Of a stretch of 64,000 nucleotides of DNA, positions 35,436-45,315 are shown in pieces; positions within the stretch are counted from its first letter, which is position 1, and each line of letters starts with the position of its first letter. The stretch comes from SXNM01 sp964586155 (lineage in GTDB: Bacteria > Myxococcota_A > UBA9042), in the NCBI GenBank assembly GCA_964586155.1, contig CAZPHC010000007.1, positions 62,001 to 126,000 of the forward strand. Reading direction: 5' to 3'. Position numbers and translations under genes: made by a program. The notes beneath the pieces are model-generated. The model worked only from the letters and a program-made list of their open reading frames with translations, was not told the DNA's origin and made no database searches.

Positions 35436-36370
35436 TGTCGCGCAAGTCGTGGAGGTCGGGCGCGCAGCGCGTGCGGCGATGGGTGATGAGGGCGGCGGGC
35501 CGGGCTGCGCTGTGTACGAGCGTCGCGGCGTCGATCGCGGCGGCGACCCTGTTCGGTGCGGCCGAGGGCCATGCCCTGCCCGCGCGCCTGAGCGCGGATC
35601 TGCCGGCGGCAGGCACATGGAACGTAGGCGTGTTCTCGCCGCTGCGTTGGGTCGTCCGCGACGGCCTCGAGCTGGAGACGCACCCGCTGATCACGCTGGT
35701 CGCGCCGCACCTGACGGCACGCGTACGCCATGTGCGCAGCGACGCCGTGCGGATCACCGGCGAATACGGCCTCGGCCTGCCGACGACCGCGTTCGCCCTG
35801 TCGCCGCCCGGCGTCGCCGGCTACCTCGGGCCGTCGTGCAAGGTCCGCGACGCCGAGCCCGACCGTGCCCCCGCCAGCTGCGAGCGCCCCGGCGCGGTGC
35901 TGACGCTGAGCGCGGGCGTGCTCGCCTCGATCGGCAGCGAAGCCGTGACGACGGGCAAGCTCGACGCCACCTACGGCGTCGCGCTGGGCGACACGCGCGG
36001 GCGACCGGCCGACACCTGGCCGATCCTCGACAACCAGCTGGCGCCGATCTTCCGCGCCTGGCGTGCCCACGCCATGGTCCGCCACGACCGGCCGCTGCAC
36101 GAGCGGGTTCGCGTCTCGGGCGAGCTGCATGTCTGGCAGGTCGGTCGCGTCGACACCGACAGCGACGACCGCTCGTTGACCACGTTCGGTGCCCACGTCG
36201 GCCTGGACATCGGCCTGGGCGCGCACAGCCGCGCGACCATCGGCGCGCTCTACACCAACGCCGACACCCGGGCGACCGAGGTCGTGGACGACGATGACGG
36301 CTTCAGCAAGCGCGTCTTCGTCCGCTCGCACGATGTCTGGCCGACGCTCGACGTGCTCTGGACCTTCTAG
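35432..36370 (+). CDS. outer-membrane barrel-like protein of unknown function
   Basis: The product has 312 residues. A long positively charged N-region precedes a signal segment (SVAASIAAATLFGAAEGHA). The mature part has many alternating strands (LELETHPLITLVAPHLTARV, RVSGELHVWQVGRVD, GAHVGLDIGLG) and ends LDVLWTF with a terminal Phe, as in outer-membrane barrels. The start codon is GTG 35432, overlapping the previous stop (GTGA), or ATG 35435. It is coupled to the EEP-type lipoprotein. I recognise no named family. Confidence 0.75.
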   Translation: MMSRKSWRSGAQRVRRWVMRAAGRAALCTSVAASIAAATLFGAAEGHALPARLSADLPAAGTWNVGVFSPLRWVVRDGLELETHPLITLVAPHLTARVRHVRSDAVRITGEYGLGLPTTAFALSPPGVAGYLGPSCKVRDAEPDRAPASCERPGAVLTLSAGVLASIGSEAVTTGKLDATYGVALGDTRGRPADTWPILDNQLAPIFRAWRAHAMVRHDRPLHERVRVSGELHVWQVGRVDTDSDDRSLTTFGAHVGLDIGLGAHSRATIGALYTNADTRATEVVDDDDGFSKRVFVRSHDVWPTLDVLWTF

Positions 36371-36382
36371 CGCGCGCCGCGG

Positions 36383-38437
36383 CTACTTGCCGAACAGGCT
36401 CTGCACCCAGGCCATCCAGCCGAACCAGGCGCTCTGCTTGTCGCCGACCGCCAGGCCGTGCACGCCGCCGTCACCGCCGCGCAGGTAGACGGTCTTGCCG
36501 TCGGCGCTGACGGTGCCTGCGACGCCGGACATGATGACCTGCGCGCTCGCTGCGGCGCAGCCGTTGTCGGTGATGCCGTCGCAGTCGTCGTCCTGGGCGT
36601 CGCAGAGCTCCTTGGCCGTCGGCAGCACCTGGGTGAAGCACGTCTCGGTGAGCTTGCCTTCCTTGCACGCCTTGTAGCCGCCGACGCAGGTGCCGACGTC
36701 CTGGGTCTTGGCCGGGCCGTCGTAGCAGGCCACGGTCGCGGCGTTCGGCAGGCCGACGCAGCCGACCTTGGGATCGCAGGCGTCGTCGGTGCAGACGTTG
36801 GCGTCGTCGCAGATCTTGGTCGTCGCGCCGGGCAGGCAGACCGCCTTGCCGTCGGCGTCCTTGGCGCACGCGTCGCCGACGGTGCAGGCGTCGCCGTCGT
36901 CGCAGCTGCCCTCGTAGAAGCTCGCGACGCAGGTGCCGCCGGCCTTGTCGCAGGACTCGACCGTGCAGGGGTTGCCGTCGTCGCAGTTCACCGCGGGCGG
37001 GTTGCTGCACGACTTGGCCGCGCCGTCGCAGACATCCGAGGTGCAGAGGTTGCCGTCGACGCAGACCTCGCCGACGTCGTCGACCTGGCCGTCGCAGTCG
37101 TCGTCCGCCGCGTTGCAGGCCTCGTCCTTGGCCTTGGCGATGGTGCTGCACTCGGCCGTCGTCAGGTTGACGCAGACCGCCTTGCCGCCAGCGCAGGCGC
37201 CGACGCCGCAGGCCTCGCCGAGCGCGACCTCCTTGCCGTCGGGCGTCTTGGCCAGGTAGTCCTCGTCGGTCTTGCCGTCGCAGTCGTCGTCTTCGAGGTT
37301 GCAGAGCTCGGCCTTGGGCGTCTTGGCGTCGTTGCAGATGAGCGCGCCGCCAGCGCTGCAGGTCGGCGTGCCGAAGCACTCGCCGATCAGGACCTTGCAG
37401 GCGCCCGCGGCGGTGTCGCACTTCTCGTCGGCCTCGCTGCAGTCGGCGTCGGCCTTGCACGGGGCCAGGCTGCCGGTGGCGGCGAAGGCCTTCTTGCTGC
37501 AGGTCGCGTCGGCGGCGAGGTTGTCGGTCACGCCGTCGCAGTCGTCATCGAGGGCGTTGCAGGTCTCGGCGACGGCGGGCTTGGCCGGGCAGGCCTCGAG
37601 GCCATCGGCGGTGCAGAAGCGCTTGGCGGTGCAAGTGCCCTTGTCGTTGGTCGTGCCGCAGGAGGTGCCGACGCCAGACGCCACGGCCCAGGGCGAGCAG
37701 CCGCAGACCGCCGTCTCGGCGCCGCAGAAGCCCTCTTTGCAGCTCTGGCCCTCGGCGCAGCCGCTGTCGTCGGTGCAGGCGGTCTTGGTCGCGACGAACG
37801 CCGGCTTCTTCTTGCACTGCTTGCCCTTCTTGCCGACGTCGCTGCAGCTGTAGTCCGAGGGGCAGTCGCTGTCGGCGCTGCACGTCGCGCCACAGAACTT
37901 GCCCTCGGCGCCATAGTCGACGCACGCGGCCTCGATGCCGTTCTCGGTGCATTCGGCGTCGGTCGTGCACGGCGCGCAGAGCGTCAGCTGGGTGCTGACG
38001 CAGGCGAACACGGGGTCGCCGCCGGACTGGACCTGGACGCAGACCTGGCCGCCCGGGCAGGTCTCGGTGCACTTGGTCGCGCATTGCTTGCCGTCCGGCG
38101 TCCAGATGCAGAGCGCGTTGTCGCAGTCCGAGTTCTGCGAGCAGGCGCAGCCAGCCTGGCCCGGGCAGTCGATGCTGACCGTGTCGTCGCCGCCGCTGGT
38201 GTCGGCGCCGTCGGGATCTGCGCCGCCGGTGTCGACCGCGCCCGCGTCGACGCTGGAGGTGTCGGCGCCACCGGTGTCCTCGCCGGCGGTGTCGCCGACG
38301 CCGACGTTGCCGTCGACGGTGGTGCTGGCGTCGGCGCCGTCACCGTTGGTGCCCGTCGTCGCCTCGTTGCCGCACGCGGCGAGCGCGACGAACGCGGAGG
38401 CGACAAGCAGGCTGTGCATGGACGAGAAGCGTGTCAT
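36383..38437 (-). CDS. Cys-rich surface lipoprotein with four MopE-like motifs
   Basis: The product has 684 residues and a lipoprotein signal (SAFVALAAC). The linker is rich in Asp/Gly/Thr (DTGG repeats). The Cys-rich head domain is paralogous to that of the protein at 1786-4512 (shared CPGG/CSxNSDCD/CPGGxxC pattern). Four MopE-like motifs of the form CNxxDDDCDGxTD are interspersed with CTDC repeats. It ends AWVQSLFGK, matching AWLTALLGK of the paralogue. It is the last gene of a minus-strand operon after the fibre-like protein and the thioredoxin-like lipoprotein, with 7 bases between genes. Metal binding and disulfide-rich rods are likely. The ligand is unknown. Confidence 0.88.
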   Translation of the reverse strand: MTRFSSMHSLLVASAFVALAACGNEATTGTNGDGADASTTVDGNVGVGDTAGEDTGGADTSSVDAGAVDTGGADPDGADTSGGDDTVSIDCPGQAGCACSQNSDCDNALCIWTPDGKQCATKCTETCPGGQVCVQVQSGGDPVFACVSTQLTLCAPCTTDAECTENGIEAACVDYGAEGKFCGATCSADSDCPSDYSCSDVGKKGKQCKKKPAFVATKTACTDDSGCAEGQSCKEGFCGAETAVCGCSPWAVASGVGTSCGTTNDKGTCTAKRFCTADGLEACPAKPAVAETCNALDDDCDGVTDNLAADATCSKKAFAATGSLAPCKADADCSEADEKCDTAAGACKVLIGECFGTPTCSAGGALICNDAKTPKAELCNLEDDDCDGKTDEDYLAKTPDGKEVALGEACGVGACAGGKAVCVNLTTAECSTIAKAKDEACNAADDDCDGQVDDVGEVCVDGNLCTSDVCDGAAKSCSNPPAVNCDDGNPCTVESCDKAGGTCVASFYEGSCDDGDACTVGDACAKDADGKAVCLPGATTKICDDANVCTDDACDPKVGCVGLPNAATVACYDGPAKTQDVGTCVGGYKACKEGKLTETCFTQVLPTAKELCDAQDDDCDGITDNGCAAASAQVIMSGVAGTVSADGKTVYLRGGDGGVHGLAVGDKQSAWFGWMAWVQSLFGK

Positions 38438-38444
38438 CGGTTCC

Positions 38445-39299
38445 CTACTTGCATCCGGTCTGCGCGGTCAGCGCCGCGCGATCCTGGATACCCTTCAGCT
38501 GTTTGTCGCCGACCATGACGGTCGGCAACGTTCTTGCCCCCGCAGCCACGCAGGCTTGCAGGCTCTCGCTGCAATCGACGAGGACCAACCCACCGAAGCG
38601 CCCGAGCGCCGCGACCTGCTCCGCCCCGGCCTTGCTGCGCGGATCGACGTAGGCACGCAGCCCGCGATCCCGCAGGCAACGGGCGAAGGCGCGATCAGCC
38701 TCGAAACGCTCCAGCTCGGCGTCGAGCAGCACGCCGTTCTCGAACATCAGGCGCGCGTCCTGGCTGACGAAGACCTGACGCAGCGGCAGCTGCTGTGCCT
38801 GGTCGCCGGTCAGGCGGAACGCGACGCGCCACAGGCCGCTGACGAGCTCGACCTCGACCACGGAGACCTGCTGCCCGGAGATGAGCTCCCAGCGCTTGCG
38901 CACCTTCTCGACCGCGGCGGCCTCGGAGCCGGCCGCAGGCACCGGCGGGACGGCGGCCGCGGCAGCCGCAGACGCACCGAGGACCGCGGCCGCGGCGACC
39001 TGGCCGGCTGCGCGCCTGGCGGCCGCAGAGCCCTCGACCGTGCCCGGACGCCGCGCCTCGATGTCGCGCAGCACGTCCTCGAGCCGCTCGCCCTGCTGGG
39101 TGCGCGACAACACCTCGCCGCTGTACTCCGGCGGCACCGCCCAACCGCGTGCTGCCTCACCGCCGCTCGCCTGGAAGGGCTGTGGAGGCGGCAAGGCCGC
39201 GGTGCCGCCAGGATGGGCCACGGGCGCAGCGCGATCACACGCCGCGGCGAGCACGAGCGCGCCGAGCACGAGTCCACGCTGGAGGCCGAGACGCGACAT
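38445..39299 (-). CDS. thioredoxin-like lipoprotein with degenerate active site
   Basis: The product has 284 residues and a lipoprotein signal (LVLGALVLAAAC). An Ala/Pro-rich linker precedes a region with VFVSQDARLMFENGV and FARCLRDRGLRAYV. It ends with VDCSESLQACVAAGARTLPT and GDKQLKGIQDRAALTAQTGC. The order and spacing resemble the thioredoxin-like domain attached to bacterial VKOR proteins and their free homologues, where a WCPHC motif would follow AY. Here that position reads VDPRSKAG, so the redox CxxC is lost while the second Cys pair remains. It lies between the fibre gene and the Cys-rich gene with gaps of 11 and 7 bases, suggesting a folding or docking role for the Cys-rich partner. 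That role is inference. Confidence 0.75.
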   Translation of the reverse strand: MSRLGLQRGLVLGALVLAAACDRAAPVAHPGGTAALPPPQPFQASGGEAARGWAVPPEYSGEVLSRTQQGERLEDVLRDIEARRPGTVEGSAAARRAAGQVAAAAVLGASAAAAAAVPPVPAAGSEAAAVEKVRKRWELISGQQVSVVEVELVSGLWRVAFRLTGDQAQQLPLRQVFVSQDARLMFENGVLLDAELERFEADRAFARCLRDRGLRAYVDPRSKAGAEQVAALGRFGGLVLVDCSESLQACVAAGARTLPTVMVGDKQLKGIQDRAALTAQTGCK

Positions 39300-39310
39300 C
39301 AGGACAGACC

Positions 39311-42300
39311 TCAGTAGCTCGTCGAGCAGTTGAAGCGGACGAAGATGCGGTCGTTGCCGTCGACACCACCCGAGAGTTGGACGAAGCCACCGAGCGTGCT
39401 GCCCGACCAGGTGCCCCACGAGCCCGCGCCGCTCTCGGCGCCCTTGCCGTTGGTGTAGACGTAGCTCGAGGGCGCAGCGCCGTAGTTGTCGGCGTGGCCG
39501 ATGTAGACGCGGCAGCGGTTGTTGACCACGTCGACGATGTACTGCTCGAGGCTGCTGCTGCCGATGGTGATGGCGTTGGCGGCCAACGTGCCGTTCACCG
39601 TGTGATTGCCGTTGGTGTAGCCGGCACCGTTGATGTAGAGCTTGTAGCTGGCGTTGGGCGCCGTGCCGATGCCGACGTTGCCGTTGCTGTTGCTGACCTG
39701 GATCCGCGTGGTGCCGGAGGTCTGCAGGTAGAGGTCCTGGCTGTAGGAGCTCACGATGCCTTCGTCGACGTGGATGCCCTTGTTGAAGTAGAACTTGGCC
39801 CGGTCGGTCGTCATGTGCATCCACGACGTGTTCTGCGGCCCGATGTCGACGTAGCCGGTGCCGGTCGAGATGCGCAGCGCGCCGCCGCTGCCGCTGCCGC
39901 GGACGGTGTTGTTGAACTGGGTCGTGCCGGCCACGGTCAGGGCGCCGCCGACCGAGACGTTGCTGCCCGTGGTGAGCGTCGACGAGATGTAGCCCGTGCC
40001 GCTGACGTAGAGGCGGTAGGACGCGCTGGCGTTGGCCCCCATGCCGACGTTGCCCGAGAAGCGCGAATTCCCGGTGAAGAGGCTGGTGCCGCTGACGCCG
40101 AGGGTGCCGCCGACGGTGGCGTTGGACTTCATCGTCGTCACGCCGCCGATGACGGCGGTGCTGCTGACGTTGAAGGTGCCGGTGACCGCGGTGTTGCCCT
40201 TGAGGTTCGAGGTGCTGCTGACGTTGAAGGTGCCGGTGACCGAGGTGTTGCCCTTGAGCGCAGTGGTGCCCGAGACGGTCAGGCGGTCGGCGCCGGCGTC
40301 GGCGCCGATGCCGGTGTTGCCGGCGCGATCGACGGCGAAGCGGACGGCGTCGTTGCCGACCAGCAGCAGGTTGTTGACGTCGTACGTGCGCACCGTCGCG
40401 CCAGAGACGGTGTCCGAGACGCCGAGCAGCGTCAGCGGCACCAGGGTGAAGCTCGAGCTCGACGGCAGCCCTTCGATCGACACCGTGGCGGACTGGTTGG
40501 CCGTCGCCTTGATGTCAACGTAGGCCACCGCCGAGGTGGTGGTCCGCACCACGCGGATCGACGACCACGGCATCGTCGTCGCCGAGGCGCTGTGGGCGCT
40601 GAGGATCGAGACGTTGGCGCCAGCGTCGATGCCGCTGGCCATGCCGACGCGGAAGCGCACGGTGGCGTTGGCCTCGTGCACGGTGAAGATCGCGGTGCCG
40701 GACTTGCCGCCGGCGATGCTGCCGACGCGGTACCAGTTGCCGTTGGCCAGGGTCGCGGTGGCCGACGCGTCGGCGTTGGCGGCCTGGCAGGACACGGTGC
40801 CGTCCGCGTTGATCGCGGCGATCGCCTGGCCGCCGCTGCAGGTGCCCGACACGCGACGCTGGATCGAGTTCGTGTCCACGTCGAGGTAGTTGATGCTCGC
40901 GTTCTTGATATCGGCGCCCGTGACGGTGCCATCGGCGATCTGCGTCGACGTGATGGTCGAGTCCGCCATCTGCGCCGCGGTGACGGCCTTGGCCTTGATG
41001 TCGGCCGTCGAGACCTCGCCGTCCTTGATCATGCCCGTCGTGATGCTGTCGGCCTGGTTGGTCAGGATGTAGCGCGCGTCGGCGTAGGGCAGGTTCAGCG
41101 ACATCGTGGTGCCGCTGATGGTCAGGCCGGTGCCGACGTTGTAGGTCGTGTTCTTGTCCGCGGCGCAGGTGACCTTGCCGGCGGCGTCGACGCCCGTGAC
41201 CACGGAGCCCGCGGCGCAGGCCTGGTTGCTCGTGGCGAAGGTCTTGCCGTCGTACTTGGTGTCGGTGTCCTTGTCGGCGGCGCAGGTGACCTTGCCGGCA
41301 GCGTCGACGCCCGTGACCACGGAGCCCGCGGCGCAGGCCTGGTTGCTCGTGGCGAAGGTCTTGCCGTCGTACTTGGTGTCGGTGTCCTTGTCGGCGGCGC
41401 AGGCGACCTTGCCGGCCGCGTCGACGCCGATGACGACCTCGCCCGGCTTGCAGGTTTGGTTCGCCAGCGCGAAGTCCTTGCCGCTGTAGGTGGTGTTGGC
41501 GTCGGCGATGCAGACGACCTTGCCGGAGGCGTCGATGCTCTGGACGATCTGGCCGCTGGTGCAGACCTGGTTGCTCAGGGCGAAGTCCTTGCCCGAGGGC
41601 GCGGCCGCCGGCACGCAGCTGATGGTGCCGTCCTTGTCGATGGCGACGATGACCATGCCGGCGTTGCATGCCTGACCGCTGAGGGCGAAGTTGTTGCCGT
41701 CGTACTTGGTGTCGACGTCCTTGGCGCAGGTGACCTTGCCGCTGGCGTCGATGCCGGTGACCTTGAGCCCGGCCGGGCAGGTCTGGTCGGCGACGGCGAA
41801 GTCCTTGCCCGCGTAGGTCGTGTCTTTGTCCGGCGCGCAGACGATCTTGCCGTCCTTGCCGATGCCAGCGATGACCTCGCCGCTCGGACAGCTCTGATCG
41901 GAGATCGCGAAGTCGCTGCCGCTCCAGACCTTCTGCGGCACGCAGACGACCTTGCCGTCCTTGTCGACGCCCGCGACCAGGTCGCCCGCCTGGCAGGTCT
42001 GGTCGGCCTTGGCGAACGCGAGATCCGCGGTCTTGGCGTAGGGCGCGAGGTCCGCGGTCTTGGCGTAGGGCGCAAGATCATCGCTCTTGGCGTAGGCCGA
42101 CAGGACCGACGAGGCCAGGTGCGACGACTCGATGCAACCGGTGCATTCGAGCGCGGCGGCCGTCTCGGCGCGGAAGGCGTAGGCGACGTGGGCCATCGGC
42201 AGGCGCGGCAGCTCGGGATCGGTTCCGACCTGCAGGCCGATCCAACCCGCCTGCCCCTTGAGCAGCGACTCGGCCGGCAACGCCTGGGTCACGCCGAGGC

Positions 42301-42550
42301 TGACCAGGAAGCCGCCCTTGACGACCTTGGCCGTCATCAACTCCGAGAACAGCGCCTTGGCGTCGCCCTTGTCGGCGTAGAAGCTGACCCGCAGCAGGTA
42401 GTCGCCGTCGGGCACCGGCGAACCGGCGACCGTCGAGAGTTGCCCTTGCAGCTGGATCGTCTTGAGCGGCGCAGCCATGGCGGTGCCCGAGAAGACGCTG
42501 GCCGCTGCGAACGTGGCAGCGAGGGCGAGAATTCGGCGGAGTGAACGCAT
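39311..42550 (-). CDS. large secreted fibre-like protein with CxxG repeats
   Basis: The product has 1079 residues and a signal peptide (LALAATFAAASVFSGTAMAA). The N-terminal module (VGTDPELPRLPMAHVAYAFR, closing CTGC) is the same as in the protein at 4599. Then come eight repeats of 36-39 residues (about 178-475) of the form QxCxAGxVVxGVDAAGKVxC, each with two Cys. The rest is a Thr/Ser/Gly/Asn-rich, phage-tail-fibre-like stretch (KGNTSVTGTFNVSSTSN, GNVGIGTAPNASYKLYI). The tail domain ends FVRFNCSTSY. It likely forms an extended trimeric fibre or sheath on the cell surface. Start: ATG before the signal peptide. It heads an operon with two lipoprotein genes. Confidence 0.85.
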   Translation of the reverse strand: MRSLRRILALAATFAAASVFSGTAMAAPLKTIQLQGQLSTVAGSPVPDGDYLLRVSFYADKGDAKALFSELMTAKVVKGGFLVSLGVTQALPAESLLKGQAGWIGLQVGTDPELPRLPMAHVAYAFRAETAAALECTGCIESSHLASSVLSAYAKSDDLAPYAKTADLAPYAKTADLAFAKADQTCQAGDLVAGVDKDGKVVCVPQKVWSGSDFAISDQSCPSGEVIAGIGKDGKIVCAPDKDTTYAGKDFAVADQTCPAGLKVTGIDASGKVTCAKDVDTKYDGNNFALSGQACNAGMVIVAIDKDGTISCVPAAAPSGKDFALSNQVCTSGQIVQSIDASGKVVCIADANTTYSGKDFALANQTCKPGEVVIGVDAAGKVACAADKDTDTKYDGKTFATSNQACAAGSVVTGVDAAGKVTCAADKDTDTKYDGKTFATSNQACAAGSVVTGVDAAGKVTCAADKNTTYNVGTGLTISGTTMSLNLPYADARYILTNQADSITTGMIKDGEVSTADIKAKAVTAAQMADSTITSTQIADGTVTGADIKNASINYLDVDTNSIQRRVSGTCSGGQAIAAINADGTVSCQAANADASATATLANGNWYRVGSIAGGKSGTAIFTVHEANATVRFRVGMASGIDAGANVSILSAHSASATTMPWSSIRVVRTTTSAVAYVDIKATANQSATVSIEGLPSSSSFTLVPLTLLGVSDTVSGATVRTYDVNNLLLVGNDAVRFAVDRAGNTGIGADAGADRLTVSGTTALKGNTSVTGTFNVSSTSNLKGNTAVTGTFNVSSTAVIGGVTTMKSNATVGGTLGVSGTSLFTGNSRFSGNVGMGANASASYRLYVSGTGYISSTLTTGSNVSVGGALTVAGTTQFNNTVRGSGSGGALRISTGTGYVDIGPQNTSWMHMTTDRAKFYFNKGIHVDEGIVSSYSQDLYLQTSGTTRIQVSNSNGNVGIGTAPNASYKLYINGAGYTNGNHTVNGTLAANAITIGSSSLEQYIVDVVNNRCRVYIGHADNYGAAPSSYVYTNGKGAESGAGSWGTWSGSTLGGFVQLSGGVDGNDRIFVRFNCSTSY
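41123..42016 (-). repeat. eight coding repeats in the fibre-like gene; two almost identical
   Basis: The period is 105-117 bases. The copies at 41161-41277 and 41278-41394 form a 117-base tandem differing at one base by eye, so this duplication is recent. The other copies have diverged. Confidence 0.85.
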
Positions 42551-42695
42551 CGCGAAACCTCGATGATGGGCCGATCGTACGCGCCGGCGCGCACAACGTG
42601 CGTCCTGCGGTTCGCTTCGACCGGTTCTATCGTCTGGTGAGAGCTTGGACCTGCTTGGCAAGCGCCCGCTGCACTTGCTCCGGAGGGGCGTGGTC

Positions 42696-42724
42696 AGGGT
42701 AGCGAATTTGACGTCCTGTCACAA
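42696..42724 (-). promoter_or_regulatory. sigma70-like promoter of the fibre operon
   Basis: On the minus strand: -35 TTGTGA (42724-42719), 17 bases, -10 TACCCT (42701-42696). The predicted leader is about 139 bases. It lies in the relatively AT-rich gap after the SirB1-like gene. Confidence 0.45.
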
Positions 42725-42750
42725 GGGCGACCAGCGCTCCGAATGCGCGG

Positions 42751-43596
42751 TCAATGCAGTTCCGTGCGCACGCGTCCCGCCAGCTCGGAGAGGCGACGGC
42801 GCGCGACCTCGGCCTCACGGGTCTGCGGAAACGCGGCTTCGATGCGTTCGAACAGCCCCTGCGCGTGTTGCAGCGCGCCGAGCTCCGCCGCCACCCAGGC
42901 GCAGACGAGGGCGGCCTCGGCGTCGTCGGGCCGCAAGCCGCTGGCCAGGCGTGCGCTGCGGTACAGGCCGACCAGGTCGCCGTGGCGCTGCTGGCTGCGC
43001 ATCAAGTTGCGCAGGACGCGATCGGCGATCTTGGCGGCGCAAGCGGGCTCGAGGTAGCTGGGGCACCAAGGCAGGGCGCCGCCGGAGACCGTATGGACGA
43101 TGCGCTTGCAGCTGCGCTCGGTCAGCGCACGGCCCCCAGCGAAGGGATCGACGAGGTGGCCTTCGACCCTGGCGATGAAATGGCCCGGCAGGCCGACGCC
43201 CTCGACGGCGACTCCTGCGCGCCGGCCGGCCTCGATCCAGACGCTGGTGACCAGGATCGGCTGACCGCAACGGCGCTCGACCACCTGGCTGAGGCGCGAA
43301 TTCGCGGGCGCGTCATAGGTCGCGGCGTCGCCGCGTAGCCCTGCTTCGTCGACCAGGACGTGGCGCAGCGCGTCCTCGGGCGCGAGCCCACGCGCCAGCG
43401 CGGCGTGGACCTGGCCGGCCCAGGCGTCCAGCTGCGCGAGCGCGCCGAGCCGCTGCGCCTCGCTCGCGCCGTCGATGGTCAACAGCGCCGTCGCGAGGTC
43501 GCCGGCCTCGACGGCCGCAGGCAGCGCGGCGGCGTCGGCCTGATCGGTCGCGCCCCAGAGTTGGCTGCGGGTTGTGGCGTCAGCGGCCGTCGTCAT
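42751..43596 (-). CDS. SirB1/transglutaminase-like core protein
   Basis: The product has 281 residues. The middle shows LVDEAGLRGDAATYDAPANS and RLSQVVERRCGQPILVTSVW, then AVEGVGLPGHFIARVEGHLV and DPFAGGRALT, matching the SirB1 (transglutaminase core 2) family with its PGHF motif. The C-terminal third is TPR-like (RSQQRHGDLVGLYRSARLAS, then LFERIEAAFPQTREAEVARR). It is probably cytosolic and its role is poorly known; the usual catalytic Cys position appears not to be conserved in many family members. Start: ATG with GAGGA upstream. It is divergent from asnS. Confidence 0.82.
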   Translation of the reverse strand: MTTAADATTRSQLWGATDQADAAALPAAVEAGDLATALLTIDGASEAQRLGALAQLDAWAGQVHAALARGLAPEDALRHVLVDEAGLRGDAATYDAPANSRLSQVVERRCGQPILVTSVWIEAGRRAGVAVEGVGLPGHFIARVEGHLVDPFAGGRALTERSCKRIVHTVSGGALPWCPSYLEPACAAKIADRVLRNLMRSQQRHGDLVGLYRSARLASGLRPDDAEAALVCAWVAAELGALQHAQGLFERIEAAFPQTREAEVARRRLSELAGRVRTELH

Positions 43597-43638
43597 CGCG
43601 ATCCTCGCGTCGGCGCGCGATGCGCCGGCTGCGCGGTC

Positions 43639-43644
43639 ATGGTA
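43639..43644 (-). promoter_or_regulatory. candidate -10 element of the SirB1-like gene
   Basis: The minus strand reads TACCAT 43 bases before the ATG; the -35 region is weak (CTGGCG at 17 bases). Tentative. Confidence 0.25.
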
Positions 43645-43836
43645 GGCGATCACGGGCCTTTCGCCAGCACGGGCGCAGAACAGCGCGCAATTGCAACCAC
43701 ATCTTGGGACGCACGGCGGCTTGCGTTGGCTCCGGGACGGGGCCGTCGTCGCCGCTTCGACGCCCCCTTGCAAGCGCCTGCGGCGCACGCCAACCTCCGC
43801 GGCCAGCAACCGCGGACCGCCGCGAGGGAGCCCGAC

Positions 43837-45276
<1,440 letters not shown>

Positions 45277-45293
45277 CGCCTCGCAACCGCTGG

Positions 45294-45315
45294 GTCCGGC
45301 GCTGCTACGCCGGAC
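45294..45315. terminator. hairpin between convergent asnS and methyltransferase genes
   Basis: GTCCGGCG (45294-45301) and CGCCGGAC (45308-45315) form a perfect 8-base stem with a CTGCTA loop. The loop contains the methyltransferase stop codon. Candidate terminator for both strands. Confidence 0.45.

Noticed and set aside
41123..42016. Repeats in the fibre gene as a CRISPR-like array
   Set aside because: The period is 105-117 bases and in frame, with protein-level conservation (two Cys per repeat). No cas genes are nearby.
42627..42818. 63-codon minus-strand frame between the SirB1-like gene and the fibre operon
   Set aside because: It overlaps the SirB1-like 3-prime end and the fibre promoter, has no ribosome site at a suitable start and matches nothing recognisable. 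A very short peptide cannot be fully excluded.
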